Positions 13,652 to 25,125 are shown, counted from the stretch's first letter. The stretch: DNA of 64,000 bases from Pseudomonas ceruminis (GCF_021602025.1 NZ_BQHW01000001.1:186001-250000), one strand, 5' to 3'. The notes: generated by a model from the sequence alone, not told the origin. Numbers and translations: made by a program.

Positions 13652-14671
13652 ATGCTGGTGATGCGCCCCGCGCAAATGGCTGATCTGAACGAAGTGCAGC
13701 GCATGGCTGCGGACAGCCCCGTTGGTGTCACCTCGCTGCCGGACGATGCCGCCCGCCTGGGCGACAAGATCGCCGCGTCGGAAACCTCGTTCGCCGCCGA
13801 AGTCAGCTTCAATGGCGAGGAGAGTTATTTCTTCGTGCTCGAGGACAGCGTGACCGGCAAGTTGGCCGGTTGCTCGGCCATTGTCGCCTCGGCCGGCTAT
13901 TCCGAGCCGTTCTACAGCTTTCGCAACGAAACCTTCGTCCATGCGTCGCGCGAGCTGAAGATCCACAACAAGATCCACGTCTTGTCGTTGTGTCATGACC
14001 TTACCGGCAACAGCCTGCTGACCAGTTTCTATGTGTTGCCCGAGCTGGTGGACAGCGGTTGGGCCGAACTCAACTCCCGCGGCCGCTTGCTGTTCATGGC
14101 CTCGCACCCTGAGCGTTTCGCTGATTCGGTGGTCACTGAGATTGTCGGCTACAGCGACGAGCAGGGCGAATCGCCGTTCTGGGACGCCATCGGGCGCAAC
14201 TTCTTCGACCTCAACTATGCCCACGCCGAGCGCCTGTGTGGCCTTAAGAGCCGCACCTTCCTCGCCGAGCTGATGCCGCATTATCCGATCTACGTGCCGC
14301 TGCTGCCCGATCAGGCCCAGGAAGCCATGGGCCAGGTGCACCCGCGTGCGCAGATCACGTTCGACATCCTCATGCGCGAAGGCTTCGAGACCGAGCACTA
14401 CATCGACATCTTCGACGGCGGGCCGACGTTGCACGCCCGCGCCTCGGGCATCCGCTCGATCGCCCAGAGCCGCGTGGTGCCGGTCAAGGTGGCGCAGGTG
14501 CCGGCCAAGGGTGGGCGTCCCTACCTGGTGTGCAACGGCCAGTTGCAGGATTACCGCGCCGTGCTGCTGGAACTGGACTGGGTGCCGGGCAAGCCGGTCA
14601 GCCTTGATGCCGAGGCCGCTGAAGCGCTGGGTGTGGGCGAAGGCGCCAGTGTGCGCCTGGTCGCGGTCTGA
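13652..14671 (+). CDS. aruF: Arginine N-succinyltransferase, alpha subunit
   Basis: AruF is one subunit of the enzyme that transfers succinyl from succinyl-CoA to the alpha-amino group of arginine (or ornithine), the first step of the pathway. The 339-residue protein starts MLVMRPAQMADLNEVQRMA and has the AstA-family features KIHVLSLCHDLTGNSLLTSFY near residue 110 and HYIDIFDGGPTLHA near 250. It follows AAAGGAGTGACACC, a strong ribosome binding site. The next gene, aruG, is a paralogue, and the two products form a heteromer in P. aeruginosa. Confidence 0.96.
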   Translation: MLVMRPAQMADLNEVQRMAADSPVGVTSLPDDAARLGDKIAASETSFAAEVSFNGEESYFFVLEDSVTGKLAGCSAIVASAGYSEPFYSFRNETFVHASRELKIHNKIHVLSLCHDLTGNSLLTSFYVLPELVDSGWAELNSRGRLLFMASHPERFADSVVTEIVGYSDEQGESPFWDAIGRNFFDLNYAHAERLCGLKSRTFLAELMPHYPIYVPLLPDQAQEAMGQVHPRAQITFDILMREGFETEHYIDIFDGGPTLHARASGIRSIAQSRVVPVKVAQVPAKGGRPYLVCNGQLQDYRAVLLELDWVPGKPVSLDAEAAEALGVGEGASVRLVAV

Positions 14672-14726
14672 CGCCTGGGAACAGAGAGTTTTTGCGGTGG
14701 CGAACGTTGCCGCACAAGGAGATAGC

Positions 14727-15755
14727 ATGATCGTTCGTCCTGTACGCAGCAGCGATTTACCCGCGCTGATCGAATTGGCACGCAGCACCGGAACCACCGG
14801 GCTGACCACCCTGCCAGCCAACGAGGAGCGCCTCGGGCATCGCGTCGGCTGGGCCGAGAAGAGCTTCCGTGGTGAAGCCGAGCGGGGCGACACCGACTAC
14901 CTGTTCGTGCTGGAAAACGACGAAGGCCTGGTGGTCGGCATCAGCGCCATCGCTGGCGCCGTCGGCCTGCGTGAGCCGTGGTACAACTACCGGGTTGGGC
15001 TGACGGTCAGTGCCTCGCAGGAGCTGAACATCTACCGCGAGATCCCGACGCTGTTCCTGGCCAACGACCTGACCGGCAACTCCGAATTGTGCTCGTTGTT
15101 CCTGCGCAGCGATTACCGCTCCGGGCTCAATGGCCGCCTGCTGTCCCGTGCGCGCATGCTGTTCATCGCCGAATTCCCGCAGCTGTTCGGCAACAAGATC
15201 ATTGCCGAAATGCGCGGCATGTCCGACGAGCATGGCCGCTCGCCCTTCTGGGAGAGCCTGGGCCGCCACTTCTTCAAGATGGAGTTCAGCCAGGCCGACT
15301 ACCTCACCGGCGTGGGCAACAAGTCGTTCATCGCCGAGCTGATGCCCAAATTCCCGTTGTATACCTGCTTCCTGTCGGAGGCTGCGCGCAACGTCATCGG
15401 CCGTGTCCACACCGACACCGAGCCTGCGCTGGCCATGCTCAAGCAGGAGGGCTTCAGCTACCAAGGTTATGTCGACATCTTCGACGCAGGCCCGGCCATC
15501 GAATGCGAAACGTCGAAGATTCGTGCCGTGCGCGAAAGCCAGACTCTGGTACTGGCTGTCGGCACACCGGGCGATGACGCGACCCCCTACATCATCCACA
15601 ACCGCAAGCGCGATGACTGCCGCATCACCGCCGCGCCGGCGCGCCTTGCCGCTGGTACCTTGGTGGTCGATCCGTTGACCGCCAAGCGCCTGCGCATGGG
15701 CGCGGGCGACAACGTGCGTGCGGTGCCGCTGTCGGCAAGCCGGGAGGCCCAGTAA
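14727..15755 (+). CDS. aruG: Arginine N-succinyltransferase, beta subunit
   Basis: This 342-residue paralogue of aruF starts MIVRPVRSSDLPALIELARS and carries matching features: TLFLANDLTGNSELCSLFLR near residue 115 and YVDIFDAGPAIECE near 255. The ATG at 14727 follows CAAGGAGATAGC. An open frame reaches back to 14346 but overlaps aruF and is not plausible. The stop codon abuts the aruD start directly (TAAATG), implying translational coupling. Enterobacteria use a single AstA, so the two-subunit form marks a pseudomonad-type operon. Confidence 0.96.
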   Translation: MIVRPVRSSDLPALIELARSTGTTGLTTLPANEERLGHRVGWAEKSFRGEAERGDTDYLFVLENDEGLVVGISAIAGAVGLREPWYNYRVGLTVSASQELNIYREIPTLFLANDLTGNSELCSLFLRSDYRSGLNGRLLSRARMLFIAEFPQLFGNKIIAEMRGMSDEHGRSPFWESLGRHFFKMEFSQADYLTGVGNKSFIAELMPKFPLYTCFLSEAARNVIGRVHTDTEPALAMLKQEGFSYQGYVDIFDAGPAIECETSKIRAVRESQTLVLAVGTPGDDATPYIIHNRKRDDCRITAAPARLAAGTLVVDPLTAKRLRMGAGDNVRAVPLSASREAQ

Positions 15756-17219
<1,464 letters not shown>

Positions 17220-17242
17220 CAACAGGTCACGGAGCCTAGCCG

Positions 17243-18592
17243 ATGAAATCCTATGAAGTGAATTTTGATGGCCTGGTGGGGCCAACCCATAATTACGGCG
17301 GCCTGTCTTACGGCAACGTGGCTTCGCAGAGCAACAGCCAGCAGGCATCCAACCCGCGTGAAGCGGCGCGCCAGGGCCTGGCGAAGATGAAAGCCCTGAC
17401 CGACATGGGCTTCAAGCAGGGCGTTCTGGCGCCGCAAGAGCGCCCGGACGTGGCAGCCCTGCGCCGTCTTGGCTTCACCGGCAGCGATGCCGAAGTGATC
17501 CAGCGGGCGGCCAAGGAGGCCATGCCGCTGCTGGTCGCCAGTTGCTCTGCATCGAGCATGTGGGTGGCCAATGCCGCTACGGTCAGCCCCAGTGCCGACA
17601 CCGCCGATGGGCGCGTGCATTTCACTGCTGCCAACCTTAACTGCAAGTACCACCGCAGCATTGAGCATCCGACCACCAGCCGTGTGCTGGGCGCGATGTT
17701 CAGTAACGAAAGCCACTTCGCCCACCACCCTGCACTGCCAGCCGTGGCACAGTTCGGTGACGAGGGGGCGGCCAACCACACGCGCTTCTGCCGCAGCTAT
17801 GGCGAGGCGGGTGTCGAGTTCTTCGTCTATGGCCGCAGTGCGTTCGATGGCCGTTATCCGTCGCCGCAGAAGTACCCGGCGCGCCAGACCCTCGAAGCAT
17901 CCCAGGCCGTGGCGCGGCTGCATGGCCTGAGTGAGGACGGGGTGGTCTACGCTCAACAGAACCCGGCAGTAATTGACCAGGGCGTGTTCCACAACGATGT
18001 TATTTCGGTAGGCAACGGCGAGGTGCTGTTCTACCACGAAGATGCCTTCCTCCAGACCGAGGCGGTGCTTGGCCAACTGCAGGCTAAACTGGCCAGCAAG
18101 GGCGGTAACTTCCAGGCTATCCGGGTGCCACGGGCCGCAGTGGCGGTAGAGGACGCGGTACGTTCCTACCTGTTCAACAGCCAGTTGCTCAGCCGCGATG
18201 ACGGCTCCATGCTGCTGGTGGTGCCGGAAGAGTGCCGCAACAACGAACGGGTCTGGGCCTACCTGGGCGAGCTGACCCGCCAGGGTGGTGCGGTGAAGGA
18301 GGTCAAGGTGTTCGACCTCAAGCAGAGCATGCAGAACGGCGGTGGCCCGGCTTGCCTGCGTTTGCGCGTGGCATTGAAAGAATCGGAACTGGCGGCGGTC
18401 AATCCAGGCGTTATCATGACCGCCCCGCTGTACGACACCCTGCTGCAGTGGGTCGACAAGCACTACCGCGACCGCCTTGGCGAAGCGGACCTTGCCGACC
18501 CGCAATTGCTGCTCGAGTGCCGTACGGCGCTGGATGAGTTGACCCAGATACTGAAGTTGGGCTCGGTCTATCCGTTCCAACGCCAACCTTGA
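17243..18592 (+). CDS. aruB: N-succinylarginine dihydrolase
   Basis: AruB (AstB) hydrolyses N2-succinylarginine to N2-succinylornithine, CO2 and two ammonia, the second pathway step. The 449-residue protein opens [25 protein letters not shown], the family hallmark. It contains [21 protein letters not shown] near residue 160 and, near 370, [12 protein letters not shown], in which the cysteine is the expected nucleophile of this amidinotransferase-superfamily fold. The length is close to E. coli AstB (447). It is followed after 13 bases by a small gene seen at the same place in P. aeruginosa. Confidence 0.96.
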   Translation: MKSYEVNFDGLVGPTHNYGGLSYGNVASQSNSQQASNPREAARQGLAKMKALTDMGFKQGVLAPQERPDVAALRRLGFTGSDAEVIQRAAKEAMPLLVASCSASSMWVANAATVSPSADTADGRVHFTAANLNCKYHRSIEHPTTSRVLGAMFSNESHFAHHPALPAVAQFGDEGAANHTRFCRSYGEAGVEFFVYGRSAFDGRYPSPQKYPARQTLEASQAVARLHGLSEDGVVYAQQNPAVIDQGVFHNDVISVGNGEVLFYHEDAFLQTEAVLGQLQAKLASKGGNFQAIRVPRAAVAVEDAVRSYLFNSQLLSRDDGSMLLVVPEECRNNERVWAYLGELTRQGGAVKEVKVFDLKQSMQNGGGPACLRLRVALKESELAAVNPGVIMTAPLYDTLLQWVDKHYRDRLGEADLADPQLLLECRTALDELTQILKLGSVYPFQRQP

Positions 18593-18605
18593 AGAGAGAA
18601 TTGCA

Positions 18606-18896
18606 ATGACCGACGCCCTGCGCCTGATCCTGGAAGACCAAGACGGCACCCAGCTGGAAACCTCCTGCACCCGTTTTTGCGTGGTCTGGCAAGGCAAGGA
18701 AGTGTGGATTCAGCAGGACGGTCGTGGCCAGCTGCTGATTGGTGTGGATGTCGAGGAAGACGACACCGAGTACGCCAACCTGCTGCTGCGCCCGATGGCC
18801 ACCAACCTGGTCAGCCTGCAACTGGAAATGGAGCCGGCCGATGTGGGCGGCGATGACGACCACGTCCATGGCCCGGACTGCGGCCACCACCACTAA
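18606..18896 (+). CDS. Small protein with histidine-rich tail, aru operon
   Basis: A 96-residue soluble protein between aruB and aruE. The first 80 residues are an acidic globular sequence ([20 protein letters not shown]...). The end, [14 protein letters not shown], is rich in His with one Cys and looks like a metal-binding tail. It is preceded by AGAGAATTGCA and lies tightly inside the operon. I remember an uncharacterised gene (PA0900-like) at this place in P. aeruginosa; some annotations call it a topoisomerase, which nothing here supports. AruE, the next gene, belongs to a zinc metalloenzyme family, so metal delivery to it is a reasonable but untested idea. Function unknown. Confidence 0.85.
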   Translation: MTDALRLILEDQDGTQLETSCTRFCVVWQGKEVWIQQDGRGQLLIGVDVEEDDTEYANLLLRPMATNLVSLQLEMEPADVGGDDDHVHGPDCGHHH

Positions 18897-18906
18897 GGAA
18901 GCGCCT

Positions 18907-19914
18907 ATGCTCGCCCTTGGCAAATTGCTTGAGCTGACCCTGACCGATCACGAACCGGCCGAGAAGACCCAAGTTACACCCAAGGGCGTGCGTTTGCGCT
19001 GGCTGGGGGAAGGCGCGCTTGAAGTACGCCCGCCCGAGCGTGAGGATTGCGGGCTGGACCTGTTGCTGTCGGCCGGCATCCATGGCAACGAAACGGCGCC
19101 GATCGAGTTGCTCGAGCGCCTGCTGCACGGTGTGGCCAACGGCAAGGTCCAGCCGCGCGCACGGGTGTTGTTCCTGTTCGGCAACCCTGCCGCAATCCGC
19201 AAGGGCGAACGTTTCATCGAGCAGGATATCAACCGCCTGTTCAACGGTCGTCATGAGCTCTCCAGTGGGTTCGAGGCATTGCGTGCCGCTGAGCTTGAAC
19301 AGTTTGCCCGGGTGTTTTTCAGCAAGCCGGAGCGCACCCGCCTGCATTACGACCTGCACACCGCCATCCGCGGCTCCAAAATCGAACAGTTCGCGCTGTA
19401 TCCCTATAAAGAGGGGCGTCAGCACTCCCGTCGTGAGTTGGCCCGCCTGGCGGCTGCGGGCATGGAGGCGGTGCTGTTGCAGAGCAAATCCTCGATTACC
19501 TTCAGTGCTTTCACCTACGAGCAACTCGATGCCGAGGCCTTCACCCTGGAGCTTGGCAAGGCGCGGCCATTTGGGCAAAACGAACAGGTCAACCTCGACA
19601 AGCTGGAAGAACGTCTGATCCAGATCATTGAAGGCACCGAGCCTGAGACCGGCGAGTCGTTGGATGGCCTGAAGCTGTTCAGCGTCGCCCGCGAGATCAT
19701 CAAGCATAGCGAGGACTTTCGCCTGCACTTGCCGGCGGATATCGAAAACTTCTCCGAGCTGAGCAAGGGCTACCTGTTGGCCGAGGACCTGGCCGAGATG
19801 CGCTGGGTGGTCGAGGAGGAGGGCGCGCGGATCATCTTCCCCAACCCCAAGGTCAAGAACGGCCTGCGGGCGGGGATTCTGATCGTCCCGGACTCCGGGC
19901 AGCGGTTAGGTTGA
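18907..19914 (+). CDS. aruE: Succinylglutamate desuccinylase
   Basis: AruE (AstE) splits N-succinylglutamate into glutamate and succinate, the last step of the pathway. The 335-residue M14-like zinc protein shows the ligand motif [16 protein letters not shown] near residue 55 and the second zinc histidine in [14 protein letters not shown] near 150. The ATG at 18907 follows AAGGAAGCGCCT. A longer open frame starting at 18739 overlaps the preceding small gene and is rejected. It is the last gene of the operon, with a long imperfect hairpin about 20 bases downstream. Confidence 0.95.
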   Translation: MLALGKLLELTLTDHEPAEKTQVTPKGVRLRWLGEGALEVRPPEREDCGLDLLLSAGIHGNETAPIELLERLLHGVANGKVQPRARVLFLFGNPAAIRKGERFIEQDINRLFNGRHELSSGFEALRAAELEQFARVFFSKPERTRLHYDLHTAIRGSKIEQFALYPYKEGRQHSRRELARLAAAGMEAVLLQSKSSITFSAFTYEQLDAEAFTLELGKARPFGQNEQVNLDKLEERLIQIIEGTEPETGESLDGLKLFSVAREIIKHSEDFRLHLPADIENFSELSKGYLLAEDLAEMRWVVEEEGARIIFPNPKVKNGLRAGILIVPDSGQRLG

Positions 19915-19932
19915 GCCCTCCTGTCGTTCCTG

Positions 19933-19976
19933 GCCCTGTGCCGGCTAGGCGGCTGCGCCACCGTTAGCCGCAGGGC
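19933..19976 (+). terminator. Possible end-of-operon hairpin after aruE
   Basis: CGGCTA (19942) pairs with TAGCCG (19965), and the flanking GCCCTG (19933) pairs with CAGGGC (19971), with a three-base bulge. No T-run follows, so this is a modest candidate terminator for the aru operon. Confidence 0.4.
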
Positions 19977-20256
19977 AGGGACGTTCGCCCCTGATTCATC
20001 CATTAATATCTTTTAATTCACCGCCTGTTCCATTTTCCCTTCCCTTGGGCGGTAATTGGCTTGCCAGTGGCGAAAGGCTGCATTTAGCATCAAGGCATGT
20101 CATTTTCGTTTGCACCTGCCTGAAAAGCCGTCCAAACGACGCCTTCTATCGCATAAACACACTGCACCGAGTCTGCAGGACCGATATAATGCGGCCCTTT
20201 GCCGTCGTTTCGTCGACGCGTTTGCCCCAAGGGCCGCCGTTTCCGTGGAAGAACCT
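19977..20256 (+). promoter_or_regulatory. alaS upstream region with candidate -10 box
   Basis: The 280 bases before alaS hold no supported gene. A perfect TATAAT lies at 20185-20190, 66 bases before the alaS start. The -35 region at optimal spacing is poor (CTGCAC at 20162), so the promoter assignment rests mainly on the -10 element. Confidence 0.45.
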
Positions 20257-22881
20257 ATGAAAAGCGCAGAAATCCGTGAAGCCTTCCTCCGCTTCTTCGA
20301 GGAGCAGGGACACACCCGAGTCGCCTCCAGCTCCCTGATTCCGGGCAATGACCCGACCCTGCTGTTTACCAACGCCGGCATGAACCAGTTCAAGGACTGC
20401 TTCCTCGGCCAGGAAAAGCGCGCCTATACCCGTGCCGTCAGCAGCCAGAAGTGCGTTCGCGCCGGCGGCAAGCACAACGACCTGGAAAACGTCGGCTATA
20501 CCGCGCGCCACCACACCTTCTTCGAAATGCTGGGCAACTTCAGCTTCGGCGATTATTTCAAGCGTGACGCGATCACCTTTGCCTGGACCTTCCTGACTTC
20601 CGACAAGTGGCTGAACCTGCCCAAGGAAAAGCTCTGGGTTACCGTCTACGCCAGCGACGATGAAGCCTACGACATCTGGACCAAGGAAGTCGGCGTGCCT
20701 GCCGAGCGCATGGTGCGCATTGGTGACAACAAAGGCGCTCCGTACGCGTCCGACAACTTCTGGACCATGGGCGACACCGGCCCCTGCGGCCCCTGCACCG
20801 AGATCTTCTATGACCACGGCGCCGACATCTGGGGCGGCCCACCCGGCTCGCCGGAAGAAGACGGTGACCGTTACATCGAGATCTGGAACAACGTCTTCAT
20901 GCAGTTCAACCGCACCGCTGACGGTGTCCTGCACCCGCTGCCAGCCCCGTCGGTGGACACCGGCATGGGCCTTGAGCGCATCAGTGCGGTCATGCAGCAC
21001 GTGCATTCGAACTACGAGATCGACCTGTTCCAGAACCTGCTGGCCGCTGCCGCCAAGGCCATCGGCTGCAGCAACGACGGCCAGGCATCGCTCAAAGTGG
21101 TCGCTGACCACATCCGTTCCTGTGGCTTCCTGATTGCCGATGGCGTGCTGCCGTCCAACGAAGGCCGCGGCTACGTATTGCGCCGCATCATTCGTCGTGC
21201 CTGCCGCCACGGCAACAAGCTGGGCGCCAAGGGCAGTTTCTTCTACCAGATCGTCGCCGCCCTGGCTGCCGAGATGGGCGAGGCGTTCCCCGAGCTCAAG
21301 AACCAGCAGGCGCACATCGAGCGCGTGCTCAAGGCAGAAGAAGAGCAGTTTGCCAAAACCCTGGAGCAGGGCCTGCGCATCCTCGAGCAGGACCTGGCTC
21401 AGCTCAAGGGCAACGTGGTGCCCGGCGACGTGGTGTTCAAGCTGTACGACACCTATGGCTTCCCGATGGACCTGACTGCCGACATCGCCCGTGAGCGCGA
21501 GCTGACCATCGACGAGGCCGGTTTCGAACGCGAGATGGACGCCCAGCGTGAGCGTGCTCGTTCCGCCAGCGCCTTCGGCATGGACTACAACAGCCTGGTC
21601 AAGGTCGACACCGCCACTGACTTCGTCGGTTACAACGCCACCGAGGGCCAGGGCAAGGTCATCGCCCTGTACAAGGACGGCCAGTCTGTCGACCAACTGG
21701 GTGAAGGCGAGGAGGGCGTGGTAGTGCTCGATCGCACACCGTTCTACGCTGAGTCCGGTGGCCAGGTTGGTGATACCGGTTACCTGCAGGCCGGTGCGAC
21801 GCGCTTTGACGTGCGCGACACCACCAAAACCGGGGGCGCCTTCCTGCACCACGGTGTGGTCGCCAGCGGTGCGCTGGTCATCGGTTCGCCCGTCGAGGCC
21901 AAGGTCGATGCCGACGTGCAGCACGCCACCTCGTTGAACCACTCTGCCACCCACCTGCTGCACGAAGCCTTGCGCCAGGTGCTGGGCGATCACGTGCAAC
22001 AGAAGGGCTCGCTGGTCGACAGCCAGCGCCTGCGCTTTGACTTCAGCCACTTCGAGGCGCTCAAGCCAGAGCAGATCAAGGCCCTGGAAGACATCGTCAA
22101 CCGCGAGGTGCGCAAGAACACGCCGGTGGAAACCGAAATCACCGATATCGAAACCGCCAAGCGCAAGGGCGCGATGGCCCTGTTCGGCGAGAAGTACGGC
22201 GATACCGTGCGCGTGCTGAGCATGGGTGGCGATTTCTCCGTCGAACTGTGCGGTGGTATTCACGCCAAGCGCACCGGCGATATCAGCCTGTTCAAGATCA
22301 TCAGCGAAGGCGGCGTGGCCTCGGGCGTGCGCCGTATCGAAGCGGTCACCGGCGCTGCCGCGCTGGCCTACCTGAACGCTGCCGAAGAGCAGGTCAAGGA
22401 AGTCGCGCAGCTGGTCAAGGGCAACCGTGACAACCTGATCGACAAGCTGTCGGCTGTGCTCGAGCGCAACCGTCAGCTGGAAAAGCAGCTGGAACAGCTG
22501 CAGGCCAAGGCCGCCAGCGCCGCCGGGGATGATCTCTCCAACGCGGCTGTTGAGGTCAAGGGTGCCAAGGTCCTCGCCGCCCGCCTGGATGGGCAGGATG
22601 GCAAGGCCCTGCTGGCCCTGGTCGATCAGTTGAAGAACAAGCTCGGCCACGCAGTGATCCTGCTGGGCAGCGAGCATGAGGGCAAGGTCGTGCTGGTGGC
22701 GGGCGTGACCAAGGACCTCTCCAGCCAACTCAAGGCTGGCGACCTGATGAAACAAGCCGCTGCGGCAGTGGGCGGCAAGGGCGGCGGTCGTCCGGACATG
22801 GCTCAGGGTGGCGGCGTCGACGTTGCTGCGCTGGACCAGGCCCTGGCGCTGGCCGTGCCGTTCGCAGAGCAGGGACTTTGA
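20257..22881 (+). CDS. alaS: Alanyl-tRNA synthetase
   Basis: AlaS charges tRNA-Ala and edits mis-charged serine or glycine. The 874-residue length matches E. coli (876). The catalytic part starts [19 protein letters not shown] with motif 1 around [23 protein letters not shown]. The editing domain has the zinc motif [13 protein letters not shown] near residue 565 and [12 protein letters not shown] near 665. The C-terminal domain contains a coiled-coil stretch ([16 protein letters not shown]) and ends in a glycine-rich [14 protein letters not shown] segment. An open frame extends 67 codons upstream to 20056 but contains the likely promoter, so the ATG at 20257 is chosen. A GC hairpin follows before lysC. 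Confidence 0.97.
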   Translation: MKSAEIREAFLRFFEEQGHTRVASSSLIPGNDPTLLFTNAGMNQFKDCFLGQEKRAYTRAVSSQKCVRAGGKHNDLENVGYTARHHTFFEMLGNFSFGDYFKRDAITFAWTFLTSDKWLNLPKEKLWVTVYASDDEAYDIWTKEVGVPAERMVRIGDNKGAPYASDNFWTMGDTGPCGPCTEIFYDHGADIWGGPPGSPEEDGDRYIEIWNNVFMQFNRTADGVLHPLPAPSVDTGMGLERISAVMQHVHSNYEIDLFQNLLAAAAKAIGCSNDGQASLKVVADHIRSCGFLIADGVLPSNEGRGYVLRRIIRRACRHGNKLGAKGSFFYQIVAALAAEMGEAFPELKNQQAHIERVLKAEEEQFAKTLEQGLRILEQDLAQLKGNVVPGDVVFKLYDTYGFPMDLTADIARERELTIDEAGFEREMDAQRERARSASAFGMDYNSLVKVDTATDFVGYNATEGQGKVIALYKDGQSVDQLGEGEEGVVVLDRTPFYAESGGQVGDTGYLQAGATRFDVRDTTKTGGAFLHHGVVASGALVIGSPVEAKVDADVQHATSLNHSATHLLHEALRQVLGDHVQQKGSLVDSQRLRFDFSHFEALKPEQIKALEDIVNREVRKNTPVETEITDIETAKRKGAMALFGEKYGDTVRVLSMGGDFSVELCGGIHAKRTGDISLFKIISEGGVASGVRRIEAVTGAAALAYLNAAEEQVKEVAQLVKGNRDNLIDKLSAVLERNRQLEKQLEQLQAKAASAAGDDLSNAAVEVKGAKVLAARLDGQDGKALLALVDQLKNKLGHAVILLGSEHEGKVVLVAGVTKDLSSQLKAGDLMKQAAAAVGGKGGGRPDMAQGGGVDVAALDQALALAVPFAEQGL

Positions 22882-22887
22882 GATGAA

Positions 22888-22916
22888 GGGGGCTGACGGT
22901 CTAGTCATCAGCCCCC
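22888..22916 (+). terminator. Hairpin after alaS
   Basis: GGGGGCTGA and TCAGCCCCC pair over nine bases with an 11-base loop, seven bases past the alaS stop. A run of seven T lies 14 bases further on (22931-22937), so termination efficiency is uncertain. Confidence 0.5.
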
Positions 22917-22968
22917 TGCATGTTGGATGGTTTTTTTGGGGCCCTGTATGGGCTGAGGCACCATTGAA

Positions 22969-24204
22969 ATGGCGTTGATCGTACAGAAATTTGGCGGCAC
23001 CTCTGTCGGTTCCATCGAGCGGATCGAGCAGGTTGCCGACAAGGTCAAGAAACACCGTGAAGCGGGCGACGACCTGGTAGTTGTGCTGTCGGCCATGAGT
23101 GGCGAAACCAATCGCCTGATCGACCTGGCCAAGCAGATTACCGACCAACCGGTACCGCGTGAGCTGGACGTGATCGTTTCCACCGGCGAGCAGGTCACCA
23201 TCGCCCTGCTGGCCATGGCCCTGGTCAAGCGTGGTGTGCCGGCGGTGTCCTACACCGGCAACCAGGTGCGTATCCTTACCGACAGCTCGCACAACAAGGC
23301 GCGCATCCTGCAGATTGACGACCAGAAGATCCGCGCTGACCTGAAGGCCGGGCGTGTGGTGGTGGTTGCGGGCTTCCAGGGTGTCGATGAGCACGGCAAC
23401 ATCACGACCCTCGGCCGGGGTGGCTCCGACACCACCGGCGTGGCCCTGGCGGCCGCGCTCAAGGCTGACGAGTGCCAGATCTACACCGATGTCGATGGCG
23501 TCTACACCACCGACCCTCGTGTCGTGCCGCAAGCGCGTCGCCTGGAGAAGATCACCTTCGAAGAGATGCTGGAAATGGCCAGCCTCGGCTCCAAGGTGCT
23601 GCAGATCCGCTCGGTGGAGTTCGCCGGCAAGTACAACGTTCCGCTGCGCGTGCTGCACAGCTTCAAGGAGGGTCCGGGTACCCTCATTACCATTGATGAA
23701 GAGGAATCCATGGAACAGCCGATCATTTCCGGTATCGCCTTCAACCGTGATGAAGCCAAGCTGACCATTCGTGGCGTGCCCGATACCCCAGGCGTTGCCT
23801 TCAAGATCCTCGGCCCGATCAGCGCCTCGAACATCGAAGTGGACATGATCGTGCAGAACGTCTCGCACGATAACACCACTGACTTCACCTTCACTGTGCA
23901 CCGCAACGAGTACGAGAAGGCGCACAGCGTGCTGGAAAACACGGCGCGTGAAATCGGTGCCCGTGAAGTGAGCGGCGACACCAAGATCGCCAAGGTGTCG
24001 ATCGTCGGCGTTGGCATGCGTTCCCACGCGGGCGTTGCCAGCCGCATGTTCGAAGCCCTGGCCAAGGAGAGCATCAACATTCAGATGATCTCCACTTCCG
24101 AGATCAAGGTTTCCGTGGTGATCGAAGAGAAGTACCTGGAGCTGGCCGTGCGCGCACTGCACACTGCGTTCGAGCTTGATGCCCCTGCCCGACAGGGCGA
24201 GTAA
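22969..24204 (+). CDS. lysC: Aspartate kinase
   Basis: LysC phosphorylates aspartate at the start of lysine, threonine and methionine synthesis. The 411-residue enzyme has the kinase domain (1-245) with KFGGTSVGSIERI, VSTGEQVT and GRGGSDTTGVALA. Two ACT domains (about 265-411) follow and bind feedback inhibitors. This is the short monofunctional type found in Corynebacterium and pseudomonads. An in-frame ATG at 23710 with GAGGAA just upstream could give a separate beta subunit of 164 residues covering the ACT domains, as in Corynebacterium. It lies between alaS and csrA, the usual pseudomonad order. Confidence 0.96.
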   Translation: MALIVQKFGGTSVGSIERIEQVADKVKKHREAGDDLVVVLSAMSGETNRLIDLAKQITDQPVPRELDVIVSTGEQVTIALLAMALVKRGVPAVSYTGNQVRILTDSSHNKARILQIDDQKIRADLKAGRVVVVAGFQGVDEHGNITTLGRGGSDTTGVALAAALKADECQIYTDVDGVYTTDPRVVPQARRLEKITFEEMLEMASLGSKVLQIRSVEFAGKYNVPLRVLHSFKEGPGTLITIDEEESMEQPIISGIAFNRDEAKLTIRGVPDTPGVAFKILGPISASNIEVDMIVQNVSHDNTTDFTFTVHRNEYEKAHSVLENTAREIGAREVSGDTKIAKVSIVGVGMRSHAGVASRMFEALAKESINIQMISTSEIKVSVVIEEKYLELAVRALHTAFELDAPARQGE

Positions 24205-24218
24205 GGCGTTGCCTGGAG

Positions 24219-24239
24219 GGGCGCGGCATAGCCGCGCCC
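24219..24239 (+). terminator. Hairpin after lysC
   Basis: GGGCGCGGC-ata-GCCGCGCCC is a perfect nine-pair hairpin 14 bases after the lysC stop. Only a short TT follows, so it is a moderate terminator candidate. Confidence 0.55.
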
Positions 24240-24371
24240 TTCGCGTTTCTGATCGGCACGCAGGCCCTGTCCTGTCGGCGTGACGTTCACCCTGGCCCTG
24301 AGTCGTAGTCCATGACCAGGCGCTGCTATTCCCAGACTGTTATCCCTGAATGTTTGCGTGAGGAGAAAGCT

Positions 24372-24560
24372 ATGTTGATTCTGACTCGTCGGTGTGCCGA
24401 GAGCCTGATCATTGGAGACGGCGAGATCACCGTGACGGTGCTTGGCGTCAAAGGCAACCAGGTGCGTATTGGCGTCAGCGCACCCAAGGAAGTGGCTGTT
24501 CACCGCGAGGAAATCTACCTGCGGATCAAGAAAGAGAAGGACGAGGAGCCAAGCCTTTAA
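24372..24560 (+). CDS. csrA: Carbon storage regulator CsrA/RsmA
   Basis: CsrA is a small RNA-binding dimer that represses or stabilises target mRNAs by binding GGA motifs near their ribosome binding sites. It is the effector of the Gac/Rsm cascade in Pseudomonas. The 62-residue product starts [20 protein letters not shown], then [27 protein letters not shown]. The key RNA-contact residues, Leu4, Arg6 and the Arg of VHREEIY (R45 here, one residue later than in E. coli because of an extra residue in the GDGEI turn), are present. The ATG at 24372 follows GAGGAGAAAGC. The gene is followed by an A/T-rich hairpin and a tRNA-Ser promoter. Confidence 0.96.
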   Translation: MLILTRRCAESLIIGDGEITVTVLGVKGNQVRIGVSAPKEVAVHREEIYLRIKKEKDEEPSL

Positions 24561-24586
24561 TTTTTTTGAAGTTTTTTTCAAAAAAA
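24561..24586 (+). terminator. A/T-rich hairpin after csrA
   Basis: TTTTTTTGAA and TTCAAAAAAA pair over ten bases around a six-base loop, directly after the csrA stop. The stem is almost all A:T and therefore weak, unlike the GC-rich hairpins elsewhere in the window. Confidence 0.45.
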
Positions 24587-24589
24587 GGT

Positions 24590-24618
24590 TTGCAAACGGG
24601 GAAGGCTCTGGTTAATAT
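24590..24618 (+). promoter_or_regulatory. Promoter of tRNA-Ser
   Basis: TTGCAA (24590-24595), a 17-base spacer and TAATAT (24613-24618) make a sigma-70 promoter ending 14 bases before the mature tRNA. Confidence 0.65.
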
Positions 24619-24632
24619 ACGCCCCGTGTTGC

Positions 24633-24723
24633 GGTGAGGTGGCCGAGTGGCCGAAGGCGCTCCCCTGCTAAGGGAGTATACCTCATAAGGGTATCGGGGG
24701 TTCGAATCCCCCCTTCACCGCCA
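24633..24723 (+). tRNA. tRNA-Ser (anticodon GCT)
   Basis: A 91-base class II tRNA with a long variable arm. The acceptor stem GGTGAGG pairs with CTTCACC, and CCA is encoded. The anticodon stem CTCCC/GGGAG encloses CTGCTAA, anticodon GCT, reading AGC and AGT. The T-loop TTCGAAT is canonical. Confidence 0.95.
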
Positions 24724-24787
24724 TTATTCGCTTAGGGCGCTGTAATCGGTAGGAACGCTAAGTCGTTGAAATTAAACGAAAAAGTTC

Positions 24788-24815
24788 TTGCTAAAATGAT
24801 TTAGCGACCTATAAT
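24788..24815 (+). promoter_or_regulatory. Promoter of the tRNA-Arg array
   Basis: TTGCTA (24788-24793), a 16-base spacer and a perfect TATAAT (24810-24815), then a GC-rich GCGCGGC discriminator of the kind seen at stringently controlled tRNA promoters. Confidence 0.7.
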
Positions 24816-24829
24816 GCGCGGCAAGACAC

Positions 24830-24906
24830 GGACTCATAGCTCAGCTGGATAGAGTACTCGGCTACGAACCGAGCGGTCGGAGGTTCGAATCCTCCTGAGT
24901 CCGCCA
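24830..24906 (+). tRNA. tRNA-Arg (anticodon ACG), copy 1
   Basis: A 77-base tRNA with acceptor GGACTCA/TGAGTCC, anticodon stem CTCGG/CCGAG, loop CTACGAA (anticodon ACG, wobble A to inosine), T-loop TTCGAAT and encoded CCA. First of three copies that are identical by eye. Confidence 0.96.
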
Positions 24907-24977
24907 CTTTTGAAGTGGCCCTGTTTACAAGGCGGCTTCAATCAACCAGTGGTAACCTGGTCTAAAACTACCATCAC

Positions 24978-25054
24978 GGACTCATAGCTCAGCTGGATAG
25001 AGTACTCGGCTACGAACCGAGCGGTCGGAGGTTCGAATCCTCCTGAGTCCGCCA
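24978..25054 (+). tRNA. tRNA-Arg (anticodon ACG), copy 2
   Basis: Identical to copy 1 over 77 bases, with encoded CCA. No separate promoter is visible in the spacer, so it is probably processed from one transcript with the others. Confidence 0.96.
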
Positions 25055-25125
25055 CTTTTGAAGTGGCTCTGCTTGCAAAGCGACTTCAGTCAACCAGTGG
25101 TAACCTGGTCTAAAACTACCACCAC

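Noticed and set aside
20146-24162. A 1338-codon open frame on the minus strand
   Set aside because: It covers alaS and lysC in antisense, crosses their intergenic region and has a low-complexity His/Gly/Val-rich composition typical of shadow frames.
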